Position numbers and translations under genes: made by a program. Below are positions 34,935 through 43,561 of a stretch of DNA of 64,000 nucleotides, one piece after another (position 1 is the stretch's first letter; the number at the start of each line of letters is the position of its first letter). This DNA is from Domibacillus enclensis (GTDB lineage Bacteria > Bacillota > Bacilli > Bacillales > Domibacillaceae): the NCBI RefSeq assembly GCF_900156125.1, contig NZ_FTLX01000002.1, forward strand, positions 434,001 to 498,000. Direction: 5' to 3'. The notes under the pieces were generated by a model. That model was not told the origin of the DNA. It searched no databases and saw only the letters and a program-made list of their open reading frames with translations.

Positions 34935-35681
34935 ATGATTGATGACATATTAGCGCGTATTGAAAACGGTACGTTAACCGCGGCCGAGGCAAAAGAAAAA
35001 CTGGCTTCATATGAAGATCTCGGTTTCGTGAAAATTGATCACCACCGGCATAAGAGGCAGGGTGTCCCAGAGATTATATTTGGTGAAGGAAAAACAGCCG
35101 AGCAGATTTTGGTCATTATTAAATCATTGAAAACACGCGGTCATGAAGTGCTGGCAACGCGTATTTCTACTGAAAAAGCGGCGTTTATTTTAAAGGAACT
35201 GCCGGAACTTACATATAACGAGATCGCCCGCACTTTATCATTTGTGACGAGAAAACCATCAGGAGAAGGATATATTGCGATCGTCTGCGCCGGCACGTCC
35301 GATTTGCCGGTTGCAGAAGAAGCAGCCGTTACAGCGGAAACACTCGGTGTCCCGGTGCGCCGTTTTTATGATGTCGGCGTGGCGGGTCTTCACCGTCTGC
35401 TTGATAACATTGAGGAGATTCGTGGAGCGGATGTTTCGGTATGTGTCGCCGGTATGGAAGGTGCGCTGCCGAGCGTACTCGGCGGACTTGTCGAAAATCC
35501 GATTATCGCCGTGCCGACCAGCATCGGCTACGGAGCCAACTTTAACGGCTTATCCGCCCTGTTGTCGATGCTCAACTCATGTGCGTCCGGCGTCAGCGTC
35601 GTGAACATCGACAACGGATTTGGCGCAGCTTATAACGCGGTGCTCATTCACCGCCTTGCCTATAAAGGAGAGACAACATGA
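34935..35681 (+). CDS. larB: Nickel-pincer cofactor biosynthesis protein LarB
   Basis: LarB carboxylates and hydrolyses nicotinic acid adenine dinucleotide to start nickel-pincer nucleotide synthesis. The 248-residue length is normal. The C-terminal domain resembles PurE (VCAGTSDLPVAEEAAVTAET, CVAGMEGALPSVLGGLV, IAVPTSIGYGANFNGLSALL), and NIDNGFGAAYNA is near the end. The stop overlaps the larC start by four bases (ATGA). Confidence 0.95.
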   Translation: MIDDILARIENGTLTAAEAKEKLASYEDLGFVKIDHHRHKRQGVPEIIFGEGKTAEQILVIIKSLKTRGHEVLATRISTEKAAFILKELPELTYNEIARTLSFVTRKPSGEGYIAIVCAGTSDLPVAEEAAVTAETLGVPVRRFYDVGVAGLHRLLDNIEEIRGADVSVCVAGMEGALPSVLGGLVENPIIAVPTSIGYGANFNGLSALLSMLNSCASGVSVVNIDNGFGAAYNAVLIHRLAYKGETT

Positions 35682-36505
35682 CAACATTATATTTTGACTG
35701 CTTTTCCGGCATTAGCGGCGATATGGTGATCGGCGCGTTGCTTGACGCCGGAGCGGATCTTGCCAGGATGGAAGAAGAGCTAAAAAAGCTGAACATCGAA
35801 AGCGAATATACACTTTCGAAAAAAAGCGTAAACAAAAACGGCATTACGGCCGTTAAATTTGATGTAGATTTTCATAATGAAGAAGCGCATGAGCATCATC
35901 ATAGTTATGCACACGACCACGCGCATTCTCACGATGATCATGACCACGGCCATGGACACAGTCATTCACACGATCATCATCACCATCATGATCATAGAGC
36001 CTATAAACAAATTACAGAAATGATCGAAGCAGCTGGCTTTAATGAAGCGGTGACAAAAATGTCGCTCGCTATATTCAAAAAAATTGGCGAAGCGGAAGGA
36101 AAGATTCATGGGCTGCCGCTTGAGCGCGTCTATTTTCACGAAGTGGGTGCCGTTGACTCAATCGTCGATATTATCGGAGCGGCGATTTTGATTGACCAGC
36201 TTGGGATTGAAAAAATCTACTGCTCCCCGATCCCAACCGGCAGCGGGCATATTCACATTGACCACGGAACATATCCAGTGCCGGCGCCTGCTACGCTAGA
36301 AATCTTAAAAGGAGTGCCGGTTGCCCGGACATCCATTAAAGGCGAGCTTGCGACGCCTACGGGGGCTGCTATCGCGGCAGTTCTGGCCCATTCATTCGGC
36401 ACGATGCCATCCATGACGGTAGAAAAAATCGGCTACGGCGCAGGCACGAAAACATTTAAAGACCATCCGAATGTGTTAAGAGTTGTGATCGGAACAGATA
36501 CGTAA
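35678..36505 (+). CDS. larC: Nickel-pincer cofactor protein LarC, N-terminal (LarC1) domain only
   Basis: LarC inserts nickel into the pincer nucleotide with CTP. The 275-residue product covers the LarC1 part: DCFSGISGDMVIGALLDAG at the start, a nickel-binding histidine-rich stretch with about twenty histidines (about residues 66-106), FHEVGAVDSIVDIIGAA, and GYGAGTKTFKDHPNVLRVV at the end. Full-length LarC is about 400 residues and continues into a CTP-binding LarC2 domain. In L. plantarum the two are joined by a programmed frameshift. Here the stop is followed within six bases by a terminator, and no LarC2 sequence is present in any frame nearby. Confidence 0.9.
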   Translation: MTTLYFDCFSGISGDMVIGALLDAGADLARMEEELKKLNIESEYTLSKKSVNKNGITAVKFDVDFHNEEAHEHHHSYAHDHAHSHDDHDHGHGHSHSHDHHHHHDHRAYKQITEMIEAAGFNEAVTKMSLAIFKKIGEAEGKIHGLPLERVYFHEVGAVDSIVDIIGAAILIDQLGIEKIYCSPIPTGSGHIHIDHGTYPVPAPATLEILKGVPVARTSIKGELATPTGAAIAAVLAHSFGTMPSMTVEKIGYGAGTKTFKDHPNVLRVVIGTDT

Positions 36506-36510
36506 CAAGT

Positions 36511-36538
36511 CTCGCTTATAAAAAAGCGAGCTTTTTTT
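36511..36538 (+). terminator. Terminator of the lar operon
   Basis: Stem CTCGCTT/AAGCGAG with loop ATAAAA and a run of seven Ts. Confidence 0.85.
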
Positions 36539-36549
36539 ATTGCCTATTT

Positions 36550-36571
36550 ATCAGTTTAATATTAAACTGAT
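36550..36571. promoter_or_regulatory. Perfect palindromic operator of the MarR gene
   Basis: The 22-bp sequence is an exact inverted repeat of the half-site ATCAGTTTAAT. It lies 28 bases before the marR start, the usual place for autorepression by a MarR dimer. Confidence 0.65.
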
Positions 36572-36598
36572 TGTATAAATTAAAAGGAAGTGAGCCAG

Positions 36599-37015
36599 AT
36601 GCAGAAGCGGGAGCGCATGATCAGTATTCTGGCCTGGTTTCGGCTGTCCCGTTTTTATCATGAAAGCATCCGCAGGTCCAATCAGCATTTGAAAAAATGG
36701 GATTTAACCATTTCGCAGTTTGATGTGCTGGCGCAGGTTGGGGCAAGCGAGCCCATTTCCCAGCAGGAGCTTGCTGAAAAGCTGCTCGTCACAAAAGGAA
36801 ATGTGACACACATGCTGGCCAAAATGGAGCAGCTCGGCTGGGTGAAGCGGGAGCGGGAGTGGAAGACAAAATACATCACCCTCACACCAAAAGGAAAAAG
36901 AATGCTGGAGGATGTTTTGCCAGCGCAGGAGCAATTTCAAGCCGATCAGTTTAAGAACCTTTCGTTTGATGAAAAAAAGCAGCTGCATGAGCTGCTCAAA
37001 AAATTGGAATCATAA
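36599..37015 (+). CDS. MarR-family regulator (MhqR-like)
   Basis: The 138-residue protein has the winged helix core WDLTISQFDVLAQVG ... QQELAEKLLVTKGNVTHMLAKMEQLGWVKRE. It resembles MhqR, the quinone-responsive repressor of B. subtilis, and its downstream gene is a relative of the MhqR targets MhqA/MhqO. The start at 36599 is favoured because AAAGGAAG is at proper distance; an in-frame GTG at 36590 is too close. Autoregulation through the upstream palindrome is likely. Confidence 0.85.
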   Translation: MQKRERMISILAWFRLSRFYHESIRRSNQHLKKWDLTISQFDVLAQVGASEPISQQELAEKLLVTKGNVTHMLAKMEQLGWVKREREWKTKYITLTPKGKRMLEDVLPAQEQFQADQFKNLSFDEKKQLHELLKKLES

Positions 37016-37028
37016 GGAGAGACTACGA

Positions 37029-38000
37029 ATGGAATTCAAAGGGATTCATCACGTATCAGCTATTACCGCCAATGCGGCGAAAAATGTGACGTTTTATACG
37101 GACGTTTTGGGCATGCGTCTCATCAAAAAAACCGTGAATCAGGACGATACATCGGTTTACCATCTGTTTTACGGAGATGAAAAAGGAAATCCGGGCACCG
37201 AGCTGACTTTTTTCGAAATTCCCATGGCCGCCAAGAACCATAACGGCAACAATTCGATTTCCGCTACTTCACTGAGAGTACCGGATGACGCAGCGCTTCT
37301 TTACTGGCAAAAACGCTTTGATGAATTCGATGTCGCGCATCAGGATGTGATCGACCAGGGTGGGCGCAAAGCATTGCCGTTTCAGGATTTTGAAGGACAG
37401 CGCTTTTTTCTTGTTTCTGATGAACATGATCAAGGCGTGAAAGGCGGCACACCTTGGGCGAAAAGTCCGGTGCCGAGCGAAGCAGCTGTCGTTGGCCTGG
37501 GGCCGATTCATTTAACGGTTCCGTCTGCTGAACCAACGGCTGTTGTGTTAACACAGCTGATGGGCTTTCGTGAAGTGAACCGTTATCCATCGCCGGCAGA
37601 AGGACAGCCGGATGTCGTTGTGTTTGAAACAGGAGAAGGAGGTACTGGGGCTGAAGTGCACGTGGAAGAACGAACCGATCTGCCGCCTGAACGTCCAGGC
37701 CGCGGTGGTGTGCATCACGTCGCTTTCCGAGTGGAGGATGAAGAAGAACTGCGGAAATGGATTACGCGGCTGCGGGAAGCAAGAATTGGCAACTCAGGCT
37801 TTGTCGACCGCTTTTACTTTAAATCGCTTTATTTCCGTGAAGCAAATGGCATTCTGTTTGAAGTGGCAACAGACGGACCGGGCTTTGATACCGATGAGGA
37901 TATAGAGCATCTTGGGGAATCACTGGCCCTGCCGCCGTTTTTGGAGCCGAAGCGTGAGCAGATTGAAGCGAAGCTGAAGCCGCTGCCGACTAAAAAATAA
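37029..38000 (+). CDS. Ring-cleaving dioxygenase-like glyoxalase-fold protein (MhqA/MhqO type)
   Basis: The 323-residue protein has two VOC modules: GIHHVSAITANAAKNVTFYTDVLG at residues 4-27 and GPIHLTVPSAEPTAVVL near 160, with metal-ligand candidates in GIHHVS, GVHHVAFR and ILFEVATDGPG. Family members in B. subtilis are induced by catechol and hydroquinones and are thought to open or detoxify them. It follows marR by 13 bases with AAGGAGAG ahead, so both form one operon controlled by the MarR protein. Confidence 0.88.
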   Translation: MEFKGIHHVSAITANAAKNVTFYTDVLGMRLIKKTVNQDDTSVYHLFYGDEKGNPGTELTFFEIPMAAKNHNGNNSISATSLRVPDDAALLYWQKRFDEFDVAHQDVIDQGGRKALPFQDFEGQRFFLVSDEHDQGVKGGTPWAKSPVPSEAAVVGLGPIHLTVPSAEPTAVVLTQLMGFREVNRYPSPAEGQPDVVVFETGEGGTGAEVHVEERTDLPPERPGRGGVHHVAFRVEDEEELRKWITRLREARIGNSGFVDRFYFKSLYFREANGILFEVATDGPGFDTDEDIEHLGESLALPPFLEPKREQIEAKLKPLPTKK

Positions 38001-38062
38001 TGTGAATAATCCGCTCGATCAGGATCGTTGTCGAGGAAAATCGCGACGAGGGCTGAAAAAGT

Positions 38063-38112
38063 AAAAAATCCGAACGAAAGGCTGTAACTTCGCCTTCGTT
38101 CGGATTTTTTTG
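38063..38112. terminator. Bidirectional terminator between the dioxygenase and SLH protein genes
   Basis: Stem AAAAATCCGAACGAAGGC-type arms (with one bulge) around a short loop, with A and T runs on both strands; it separates two convergent genes. Confidence 0.8.
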
Positions 38113-38117
38113 AATGA

Positions 38118-40229
38118 TTATTTTACAGCTGATTCAATTTCATCAAAAGCCCAGTGGTCGACCGGCACATCTGAGAAGGTTGCTTCGTTGTCGTTGAGTG
38201 CTTCACGCTGGAACAATTGATGAAGAACCTTAACAGCTTCCGCACGCGTCACGGTTTTTTCCGGACGGAATTCGCCGTTGCTGTAGCCGTTCATGAGTTC
38301 AGCAATCGATACGTTGTAAATGGCCTCGTCAGCCCAGTGATCGTCTGTCATATCTGTATAGTCCAATGTAGATGGTACGGCAGCGCAATATGAAGCAAAG
38401 GATGCATCCTCACAAACCGAATCCATATAGCGGCTCACAATCGCCGCAAACTGAGCACGTGTTAGTGGGTCGGCTGAACCGAATGTGCCGTTGGATTTGC
38501 CGCTGATCAAGCCTTCTGCGGACACAGCTGCAATAGAATCGGCGAAGCGGCTTCCTGCCGGCACATCCTTAAACGGTGAACCGGAGCCGGTAATAGCAAG
38601 ATTTTCTGCTAGAAAAGCCGTTAATTCACCACGGGTAACCGGCTGGTCCGGACGAAATGTTCCGTCGGTAAAACCATTAATGTAGGCGTTCTTGCCGATG
38701 GACGATGCACCGCGGTATTCGAGTGCAGAAACCGTACCGCTCACTTCGTTTCCAACAAGCAGAATCGGCTTTTTCGTCGGGCTTTGTTCAGCCGGGATAA
38801 AGTCAAAGCCTTCCGGCGCTACATCACCGGCGATTTTATCACTGAAATCACGTGTATTCGTATAGTTTAAAAAGGTCGGGTTTTCCGGATCGGAAATGTT
38901 ATAGGTCATCACGCCGCCAATACGCTCCAGGCCGATCATCGCTACGAGCTTGCCGTTTACAATCCCCGTTTTAATTTCTTCCGGCTCCGGTCCTTTTTTG
39001 GCGCTGCGCTTGTCCATTTCGTCGTCATCATTCGACCAGTTAAAGTAGTCTGGCAAACGCTCAGCTGTGATCGTTTCAAAATCGCTGCCGCTGTCAAACA
39101 CCTGCTCCATCGTGTCCGCTTTCCAGATGGAGAACGAACGGCTGCCAAGGGTGTAAACGGCGTCCGTGCCACGGTCCGTCAGTACTTCCAGTTTGTCATA
39201 TTGATCGGTTTTAGCAAGCAGGCTGTCCGGCACTTGTTCTTTCCAGTCGCCAAAGTCTGCGACGTTCACAAACTCTTCCCATTCAGTTGCATCGCCTTCA
39301 TTCGCAGTCAGCAAGTAATCTTCTCCGTTGACGGTAATCGTGGAAATCGCATCCGGCATATATGCTCCAAGTACCGGCAGCGCTTCAATGTTTATTTCCC
39401 CATTACGTGCTGCATCGAGTGCATTTTCCTCCTTGGCATGGTCTTTATAGCCAAGAGAGCGAACCGATTTTACAGTGCCGTTTTCTACGTCAACAGCTGC
39501 GACCGCATTGTTTTCCTGCAGTGTTACGTAAGCTGTTTCTCCATTGCTCGATAAAGCAATGTATTCCGGCTCGAGGTCGGTCGCAGCAGAGCCGGCTCGA
39601 ATGTGAACGTCGTCTGCAATGACGGATTCATCTGTGAAGGCCACCTGCTTGACTGAGTGATCGGCTGTTTTCACAATCGTAATCGAACCTGCCGGATCAA
39701 CGCCGTTTTGAAGGCCAAGACGCGGCTCGCCCTCATTTGCACTCAATATGTAGTCTCCATTGTCGGTAAACGTCACCATATCCGGCTGAATGCCAGCTTC
39801 ATAGGAATGAAGCACATTTCCATCCAGGTCCATGACGATGATTTTGCCATTTTTCGTATAGTCTTCATGCTGGACTGCTGCGGCAATATGATTTTCATAG
39901 ATGGAAATGCTCGTGACATCTCCATAAACGAACGTATCAGAATTGACGATTTCCGGTATGCTGATTTCTTTCTTTTTCTCCATCGTTCCTTTTTGGAGCG
40001 ACACAATATCAATCTTCTGGTTCTTGCCGTTGATGACGTAAAACGAATTAGAGCCGGCATGGTATTTCACAATTTCCGCCACGCCGCCGTCTTCATCTGC
40101 AGTGCCTGATGTGTACGAAGCAATTTTTTTGACCGTGATGTCGTTTTTGTAGGCGGCATCAGCTGATAGAGGTGTTAAAATTGACGCTGTTAAAACAGCA
40201 GGGGCTGTCCATTTGATCCAGTTTTTCAA
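38118..40229 (-). CDS. Secreted choice-of-anchor I family protein with three SLH domains
   Basis: The 703-residue protein has a signal peptide (MKNWIKWTAPAVLTASILTP, cleaved after about ADA), a seven-bladed beta-propeller-like body typical of the choice-of-anchor I family (GDYILSANEGEPRLG, EDYLLTANEGDATEWEEF, ITAERLPDYFNWSND) and three SLH repeats at about 515-703 (INGFTDGTFRPDQPVTRGE and two relatives). SLH domains hold the protein to pyruvylated wall polymer. The body family is often linked to phosphatase or esterase-like proteins, but activity is unproven. A TTG start with GAGGG ahead is used. Confidence 0.85.
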   Translation of the reverse strand: MKNWIKWTAPAVLTASILTPLSADAAYKNDITVKKIASYTSGTADEDGGVAEIVKYHAGSNSFYVINGKNQKIDIVSLQKGTMEKKKEISIPEIVNSDTFVYGDVTSISIYENHIAAAVQHEDYTKNGKIIVMDLDGNVLHSYEAGIQPDMVTFTDNGDYILSANEGEPRLGLQNGVDPAGSITIVKTADHSVKQVAFTDESVIADDVHIRAGSAATDLEPEYIALSSNGETAYVTLQENNAVAAVDVENGTVKSVRSLGYKDHAKEENALDAARNGEINIEALPVLGAYMPDAISTITVNGEDYLLTANEGDATEWEEFVNVADFGDWKEQVPDSLLAKTDQYDKLEVLTDRGTDAVYTLGSRSFSIWKADTMEQVFDSGSDFETITAERLPDYFNWSNDDDEMDKRSAKKGPEPEEIKTGIVNGKLVAMIGLERIGGVMTYNISDPENPTFLNYTNTRDFSDKIAGDVAPEGFDFIPAEQSPTKKPILLVGNEVSGTVSALEYRGASSIGKNAYINGFTDGTFRPDQPVTRGELTAFLAENLAITGSGSPFKDVPAGSRFADSIAAVSAEGLISGKSNGTFGSADPLTRAQFAAIVSRYMDSVCEDASFASYCAAVPSTLDYTDMTDDHWADEAIYNVSIAELMNGYSNGEFRPEKTVTRAEAVKVLHQLFQREALNDNEATFSDVPVDHWAFDEIESAVK

Positions 40230-40335
40230 TCGAATTCCCTCACTTTTTTCTTTTTAGCATACCGTTCTCCTATGAGATTCGTATGAATTCAATGTAAACG
40301 TTTTGTAAAATCAGATGAATTGTCCAGAATTTGCT

Positions 40336-40361
40336 TAACAAACGAGAAAATAAACCGATAT
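40336..40361 (+). promoter_or_regulatory. Sigma-D type flagellar promoter before flaG
   Basis: TAAC, 14 bases, ACCGATAT resembles the sigma-D pattern TAAA-N15-GCCGATAT. It is about 40 bases upstream of flaG, a class III flagellar gene in B. subtilis. Confidence 0.6.
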
Positions 40362-40398
40362 AAAGAAAAGAAAAAAGGTGCATCGAGGAGGCAAGACG

Positions 40399-40773
40399 AT
40401 GATTGAACGTGTAGGTGGGAGCGTTGCAAATACAATTGAGAAATCAATACAGCTAAAGGAAGTACAGGAGTTATCAAAAGCTGAAAAAGAAAAAAATGTG
40501 GGTTCTGAACAGGAAGTTCAAAATTTGCAAGAAGAAATGTATGCAATAAAAGAAGAAGACATGCAGCGATTTGTTGAAGATGTCAATGAAGTTCTTATTC
40601 CATCAAAGAGACACGTTCAATTTGAATACCACGATGATTTGAAAGAATATTATGTAGTCGTTGTAGACGATGAATCCAAAGAAGTTATACGGGAAGTACC
40701 GTCTAAGAAATTAATGGATATGTATGCAGCTATGAACGAATTTATTGGGCTTTTATTCGATAAAAAAGCGTAA
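40399..40773 (+). CDS. flaG: Flagellar protein FlaG
   Basis: The 124-residue protein contains the FlaG domain (HVQFEYHDDLKEYYVVVVDD, then VIREVPSKKLMDMYAAM). FlaG affects filament length in other bacteria. GAGGAGG precedes the start at 40399. It opens the flaG-fliD-fliS-fliT operon. In B. subtilis the flagellin gene hag lies next to flaG (yvyC), but here its place is taken by the SLH protein gene. Confidence 0.9.
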   Translation: MIERVGGSVANTIEKSIQLKEVQELSKAEKEKNVGSEQEVQNLQEEMYAIKEEDMQRFVEDVNEVLIPSKRHVQFEYHDDLKEYYVVVVDDESKEVIREVPSKKLMDMYAAMNEFIGLLFDKKA

Positions 40774-40789
40774 CCGGGAGGACATTATT

Positions 40790-42643
40790 ATGGTAATGCG
40801 AGTAGGCGGAATGGCAAGCGGAATGGATATTGAGGCAATTGTAAACGATATGATGAAAGCTCAACGCTTACCACTTGATAAAATAAAACAAAGCAAACAA
40901 ATTGTTGAATGGCAGCGTGATCAGTATAGAGAAATGAATATTCTTTTGAATGATTTTAAAAATTTAACATCGATAACTGGTATGCTCCAGACATCAAAAT
41001 ATCGGGCAAGTTCAGTGTCATCTTCTAATGAAGCTCTGGCAACCGCCACAGCATCAACTTCAGCTTCACAAGGATCTTATTCAATATCAGACGTGACGAG
41101 TTTGGCGAAAGCAGAAACGTGGGTGTCGTCAGGGTCATTGAAAAAAGCCGGTGAATCTAACTTTGATACATCTAAATCACTAAAAGATCTTGAAAGCTCA
41201 TTTGATGGAACATGGACTTGGAGTGATGGAAAGGTGGGTTCTGCTGTGCTCAGTGGGGAGGGAGACAATGATCTTCAACTGGAAGTAACGCCTAATTCCA
41301 TCCAATCTAGCGAATATAACAAAATGTCCGTTAAAGTAAATGGAACAGCATATCAGTTAGTCAGCGGGGCATTGGATCCAGCTCAAAATCAAGCCTCTAT
41401 CGATGCGAATGGAAAAATTACCTTTAGCAAAACAGTAGTTTCTGGTGCATCAGTAGAAATTAACTATATTGCCAAGGGCACAGCCGATGATAAATACGTG
41501 GATTTTGCTATCACAACTAAAGGGTCTTCTCAGGATGTTACTGAAAAGTTCCTTGTTCAGTCCACGGAAACATTCAATCAGCTTATTTCGAAAGTTAATA
41601 AATCGGATGCAGGCGTTTCTATGTTCTTCGATACGGCAACAAACCAGTTGTCAGTGATGCAAAAAGAAACTGGTGATTTTAATTCTGGAAACAACATTAC
41701 AATTTCAAATGGAAATTATGATCAAGATGCAGACGGCATAAGCGAGGCGTCAAATAACTTTGTAACTTCTGCATTGAAGCTAGATACAAGTGGTACACCT
41801 GCAGTATTAGGCGAGAATTCCGTATTTAAAATCAATGGTTTAGATACAAATCGATCTACCAATACATTTGAAATAAATGGTGTGACAGTTACCTTAAAAC
41901 AAGCAGGTACTGGAGGGACCGCGACGCTTTCTGTCAATCGAGACACGGATGCAATTTTCAATAATATTAAAGATTTTGTTGAAAAGTATAACGCAATGAT
42001 TGCTTCCATTCAATCTAAGCTATCTGAAGAACGGCATCGATCTTACACGCCTTTAACAGATGAACAAAAAGAGCAATTAAGTGAAAAGCAACAGGAACAA
42101 TGGGAAATAAAAGCGAAAAGCGGCTTATTGAGACGAGATTCGGTTTTGTCCAGCCTTTTGTCATCAATGCGGCTTAGTTTTTCACAAACTGTTACAAACA
42201 GTGAGACCAATTCTGACTATAATCAAATTTCAGAAATTGGGATTAAAACTACCAAAGATTATTTAGCTGGCGGGAAGCTTGAAATTAACGAATCAGAATT
42301 AAAAAAAGCGATTGCAGATAATCCGGAAGCCGTTGAAGCTTTGTTCATTGGAGGGGCGAGTACATCACCTGTCAGTGAGCAAGGAATTATTCGTCGGTTA
42401 TCCGATACAGTAATAAAATCTTTTAATCAATTGAAGGATAAAGCAGGGATAGCGGGTTCTACTAATCAACAATTCACATTGGGGCGTCAGCTTTCTGATT
42501 TTGACAATCGAATAAATAGCTTCGAAGACCGTCTGACGCAAGTGGAAGACCGCTATTGGCGCCAGTTTACCGCGATGGAGAAAGCGATTCAGCAAGCAAA
42601 TTCTCAGTCCTCTTACTTGATGCAACAATTTAGCTCGTTCTAA
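40790..42643 (+). CDS. fliD: Flagellar filament cap protein FliD
   Basis: The 617-residue protein forms the cap on which flagellin subunits assemble. The N-terminal MRVGGMASGMDIEAIVNDMM is conserved, the middle domains are variable, and the C-terminal FDNRINSFEDRLTQVEDRYW ends in the usual coiled coil. The start at 40790 follows GGGAGGA. The central region is AT-richer than the ends, as is common for surface-exposed domains. Confidence 0.95.
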   Translation: MVMRVGGMASGMDIEAIVNDMMKAQRLPLDKIKQSKQIVEWQRDQYREMNILLNDFKNLTSITGMLQTSKYRASSVSSSNEALATATASTSASQGSYSISDVTSLAKAETWVSSGSLKKAGESNFDTSKSLKDLESSFDGTWTWSDGKVGSAVLSGEGDNDLQLEVTPNSIQSSEYNKMSVKVNGTAYQLVSGALDPAQNQASIDANGKITFSKTVVSGASVEINYIAKGTADDKYVDFAITTKGSSQDVTEKFLVQSTETFNQLISKVNKSDAGVSMFFDTATNQLSVMQKETGDFNSGNNITISNGNYDQDADGISEASNNFVTSALKLDTSGTPAVLGENSVFKINGLDTNRSTNTFEINGVTVTLKQAGTGGTATLSVNRDTDAIFNNIKDFVEKYNAMIASIQSKLSEERHRSYTPLTDEQKEQLSEKQQEQWEIKAKSGLLRRDSVLSSLLSSMRLSFSQTVTNSETNSDYNQISEIGIKTTKDYLAGGKLEINESELKKAIADNPEAVEALFIGGASTSPVSEQGIIRRLSDTVIKSFNQLKDKAGIAGSTNQQFTLGRQLSDFDNRINSFEDRLTQVEDRYWRQFTAMEKAIQQANSQSSYLMQQFSSF

Positions 42644-42665
42644 TGAAAAAAGGAGTGTCTTTATT

Positions 42666-43070
42666 TTGGCTATGAATAATCCACAGCAAGCATATGCTAA
42701 CAACTCAGTCAACACTGCGTCCCCTGGTGAATTAACACTAATGCTTTATAACGGATGTATTAAGTTTATCCGTTATGCAGAGAAAGCAATGATTGAAAAT
42801 AATATTGAACAAAAAAATCTGCATGTCCAAAAAGCGCAGGCAATTATTCGTGAGTTGAGCATTACGCTTAAAGCGGACACCGATCTTGGCAAAAACATGC
42901 TGGCTCTTTATGAGTTTATGCATGAGCGCCTGGTGGAAGCGAACATTAAAAATGATCCGGCGATTTTAAAAGAAGTGGAAGAGTTTGTGACGGAATTCCG
43001 TGATACGTGGAAGCAGGTCATTCAAGAAAACCGCCGCATCCAGCAAGTGGGCGCCGGCGGCCGGGTGTAA
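42666..43070 (+). CDS. fliS: Flagellin export chaperone FliS
   Basis: This 134-residue cytoplasmic protein binds flagellin before export. It has the signature AYANNSVNTASPGELTLMLYNG and the helical ending DTWKQVIQENRRIQ. A TTG start at 42666 is favoured by AAGGAG ten bases upstream; an ATG two codons later is further away. Its stop overlaps the fliT start by one base. Confidence 0.95.
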   Translation: MAMNNPQQAYANNSVNTASPGELTLMLYNGCIKFIRYAEKAMIENNIEQKNLHVQKAQAIIRELSITLKADTDLGKNMLALYEFMHERLVEANIKNDPAILKEVEEFVTEFRDTWKQVIQENRRIQQVGAGGRV

Positions 43071-43414
43071 TGACGCCCGTTCATGACTGTCACAAAATGA
43101 CGAAGCGGCTACTCGATTTGCTTGAGGCAGCCGCGCAGGATCGTGACAGTCAAATTGAAGAGGTAGAAGAGCTTTTAGATCAGCGCGAGACGATTTTGCC
43201 TTCGATTCAGCCTCCATTTACCGCAGAAGAAAAGCAGCTTGGAAGCGAAATTAATTTAATGAATCAGGAAATTGAAGCGCGCCTTCAGCAATTAAGCCGC
43301 TCGGTTCAAATGGATCTGCGTGAAGTGAACGTGAAAAAGCAATCAATGGGCAAGTACTCGAATCCGTATGAGGCGTTGCAGCCGGATGGTGTGTTTTACG
43401 ATAAACGAAATTAA
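43070..43414 (+). CDS. fliT: FliT-like flagellar chaperone
   Basis: The 114-residue helical protein follows fliS with a TAATG stop/start overlap, the position of fliT in bacilli. FliT binds FliD and keeps it unassembled until export. The sequence (KMTKRLLDLLEAAAQDRDSQ; DQRETILPSI) has the low-conserved FliT pattern; assignment rests largely on position. Confidence 0.82.
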   Translation: MTPVHDCHKMTKRLLDLLEAAAQDRDSQIEEVEELLDQRETILPSIQPPFTAEEKQLGSEINLMNQEIEARLQQLSRSVQMDLREVNVKKQSMGKYSNPYEALQPDGVFYDKRN

Positions 43415-43418
43415 TGAG

Positions 43419-43449
43419 ATCCGGTGCTGAATAAGCCCGGTTCTTTTTA
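43419..43449 (+). terminator. Terminator after fliT
   Basis: Stem CCGG-(T)-GCT/AGCCCGG with a small bulge, followed by TTCTTTTT. Confidence 0.65.
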
Positions 43450-43561
43450 TACAAAAAATAATTTGAAAATTCGACAAATTTTTTTAAGGATTAAGAAGGA
43501 TTATGAAGGGTATGTAAAGAATATTAAGAGTATAGCAATTAGTTGAAGGAGGAGTTCTAGC

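Noticed and set aside
36480-36530. Programmed frameshift joining larC1 to larC2
   Set aside because: Neither alternative frame continues into LarC2-like sequence and a terminator starts six bases after the stop.
36912-37028. Longer start for the dioxygenase-like protein inside marR
   Set aside because: The extension is an out-of-frame shadow of marR; AAGGAGAG sits correctly before the ATG at 37029.
43480-43561. Sigma-B promoter of hpf
   Set aside because: GGGTAT at about 43509 fits a -10, but no acceptable GTTTAA lies 12-15 bases upstream; left only as a remark.
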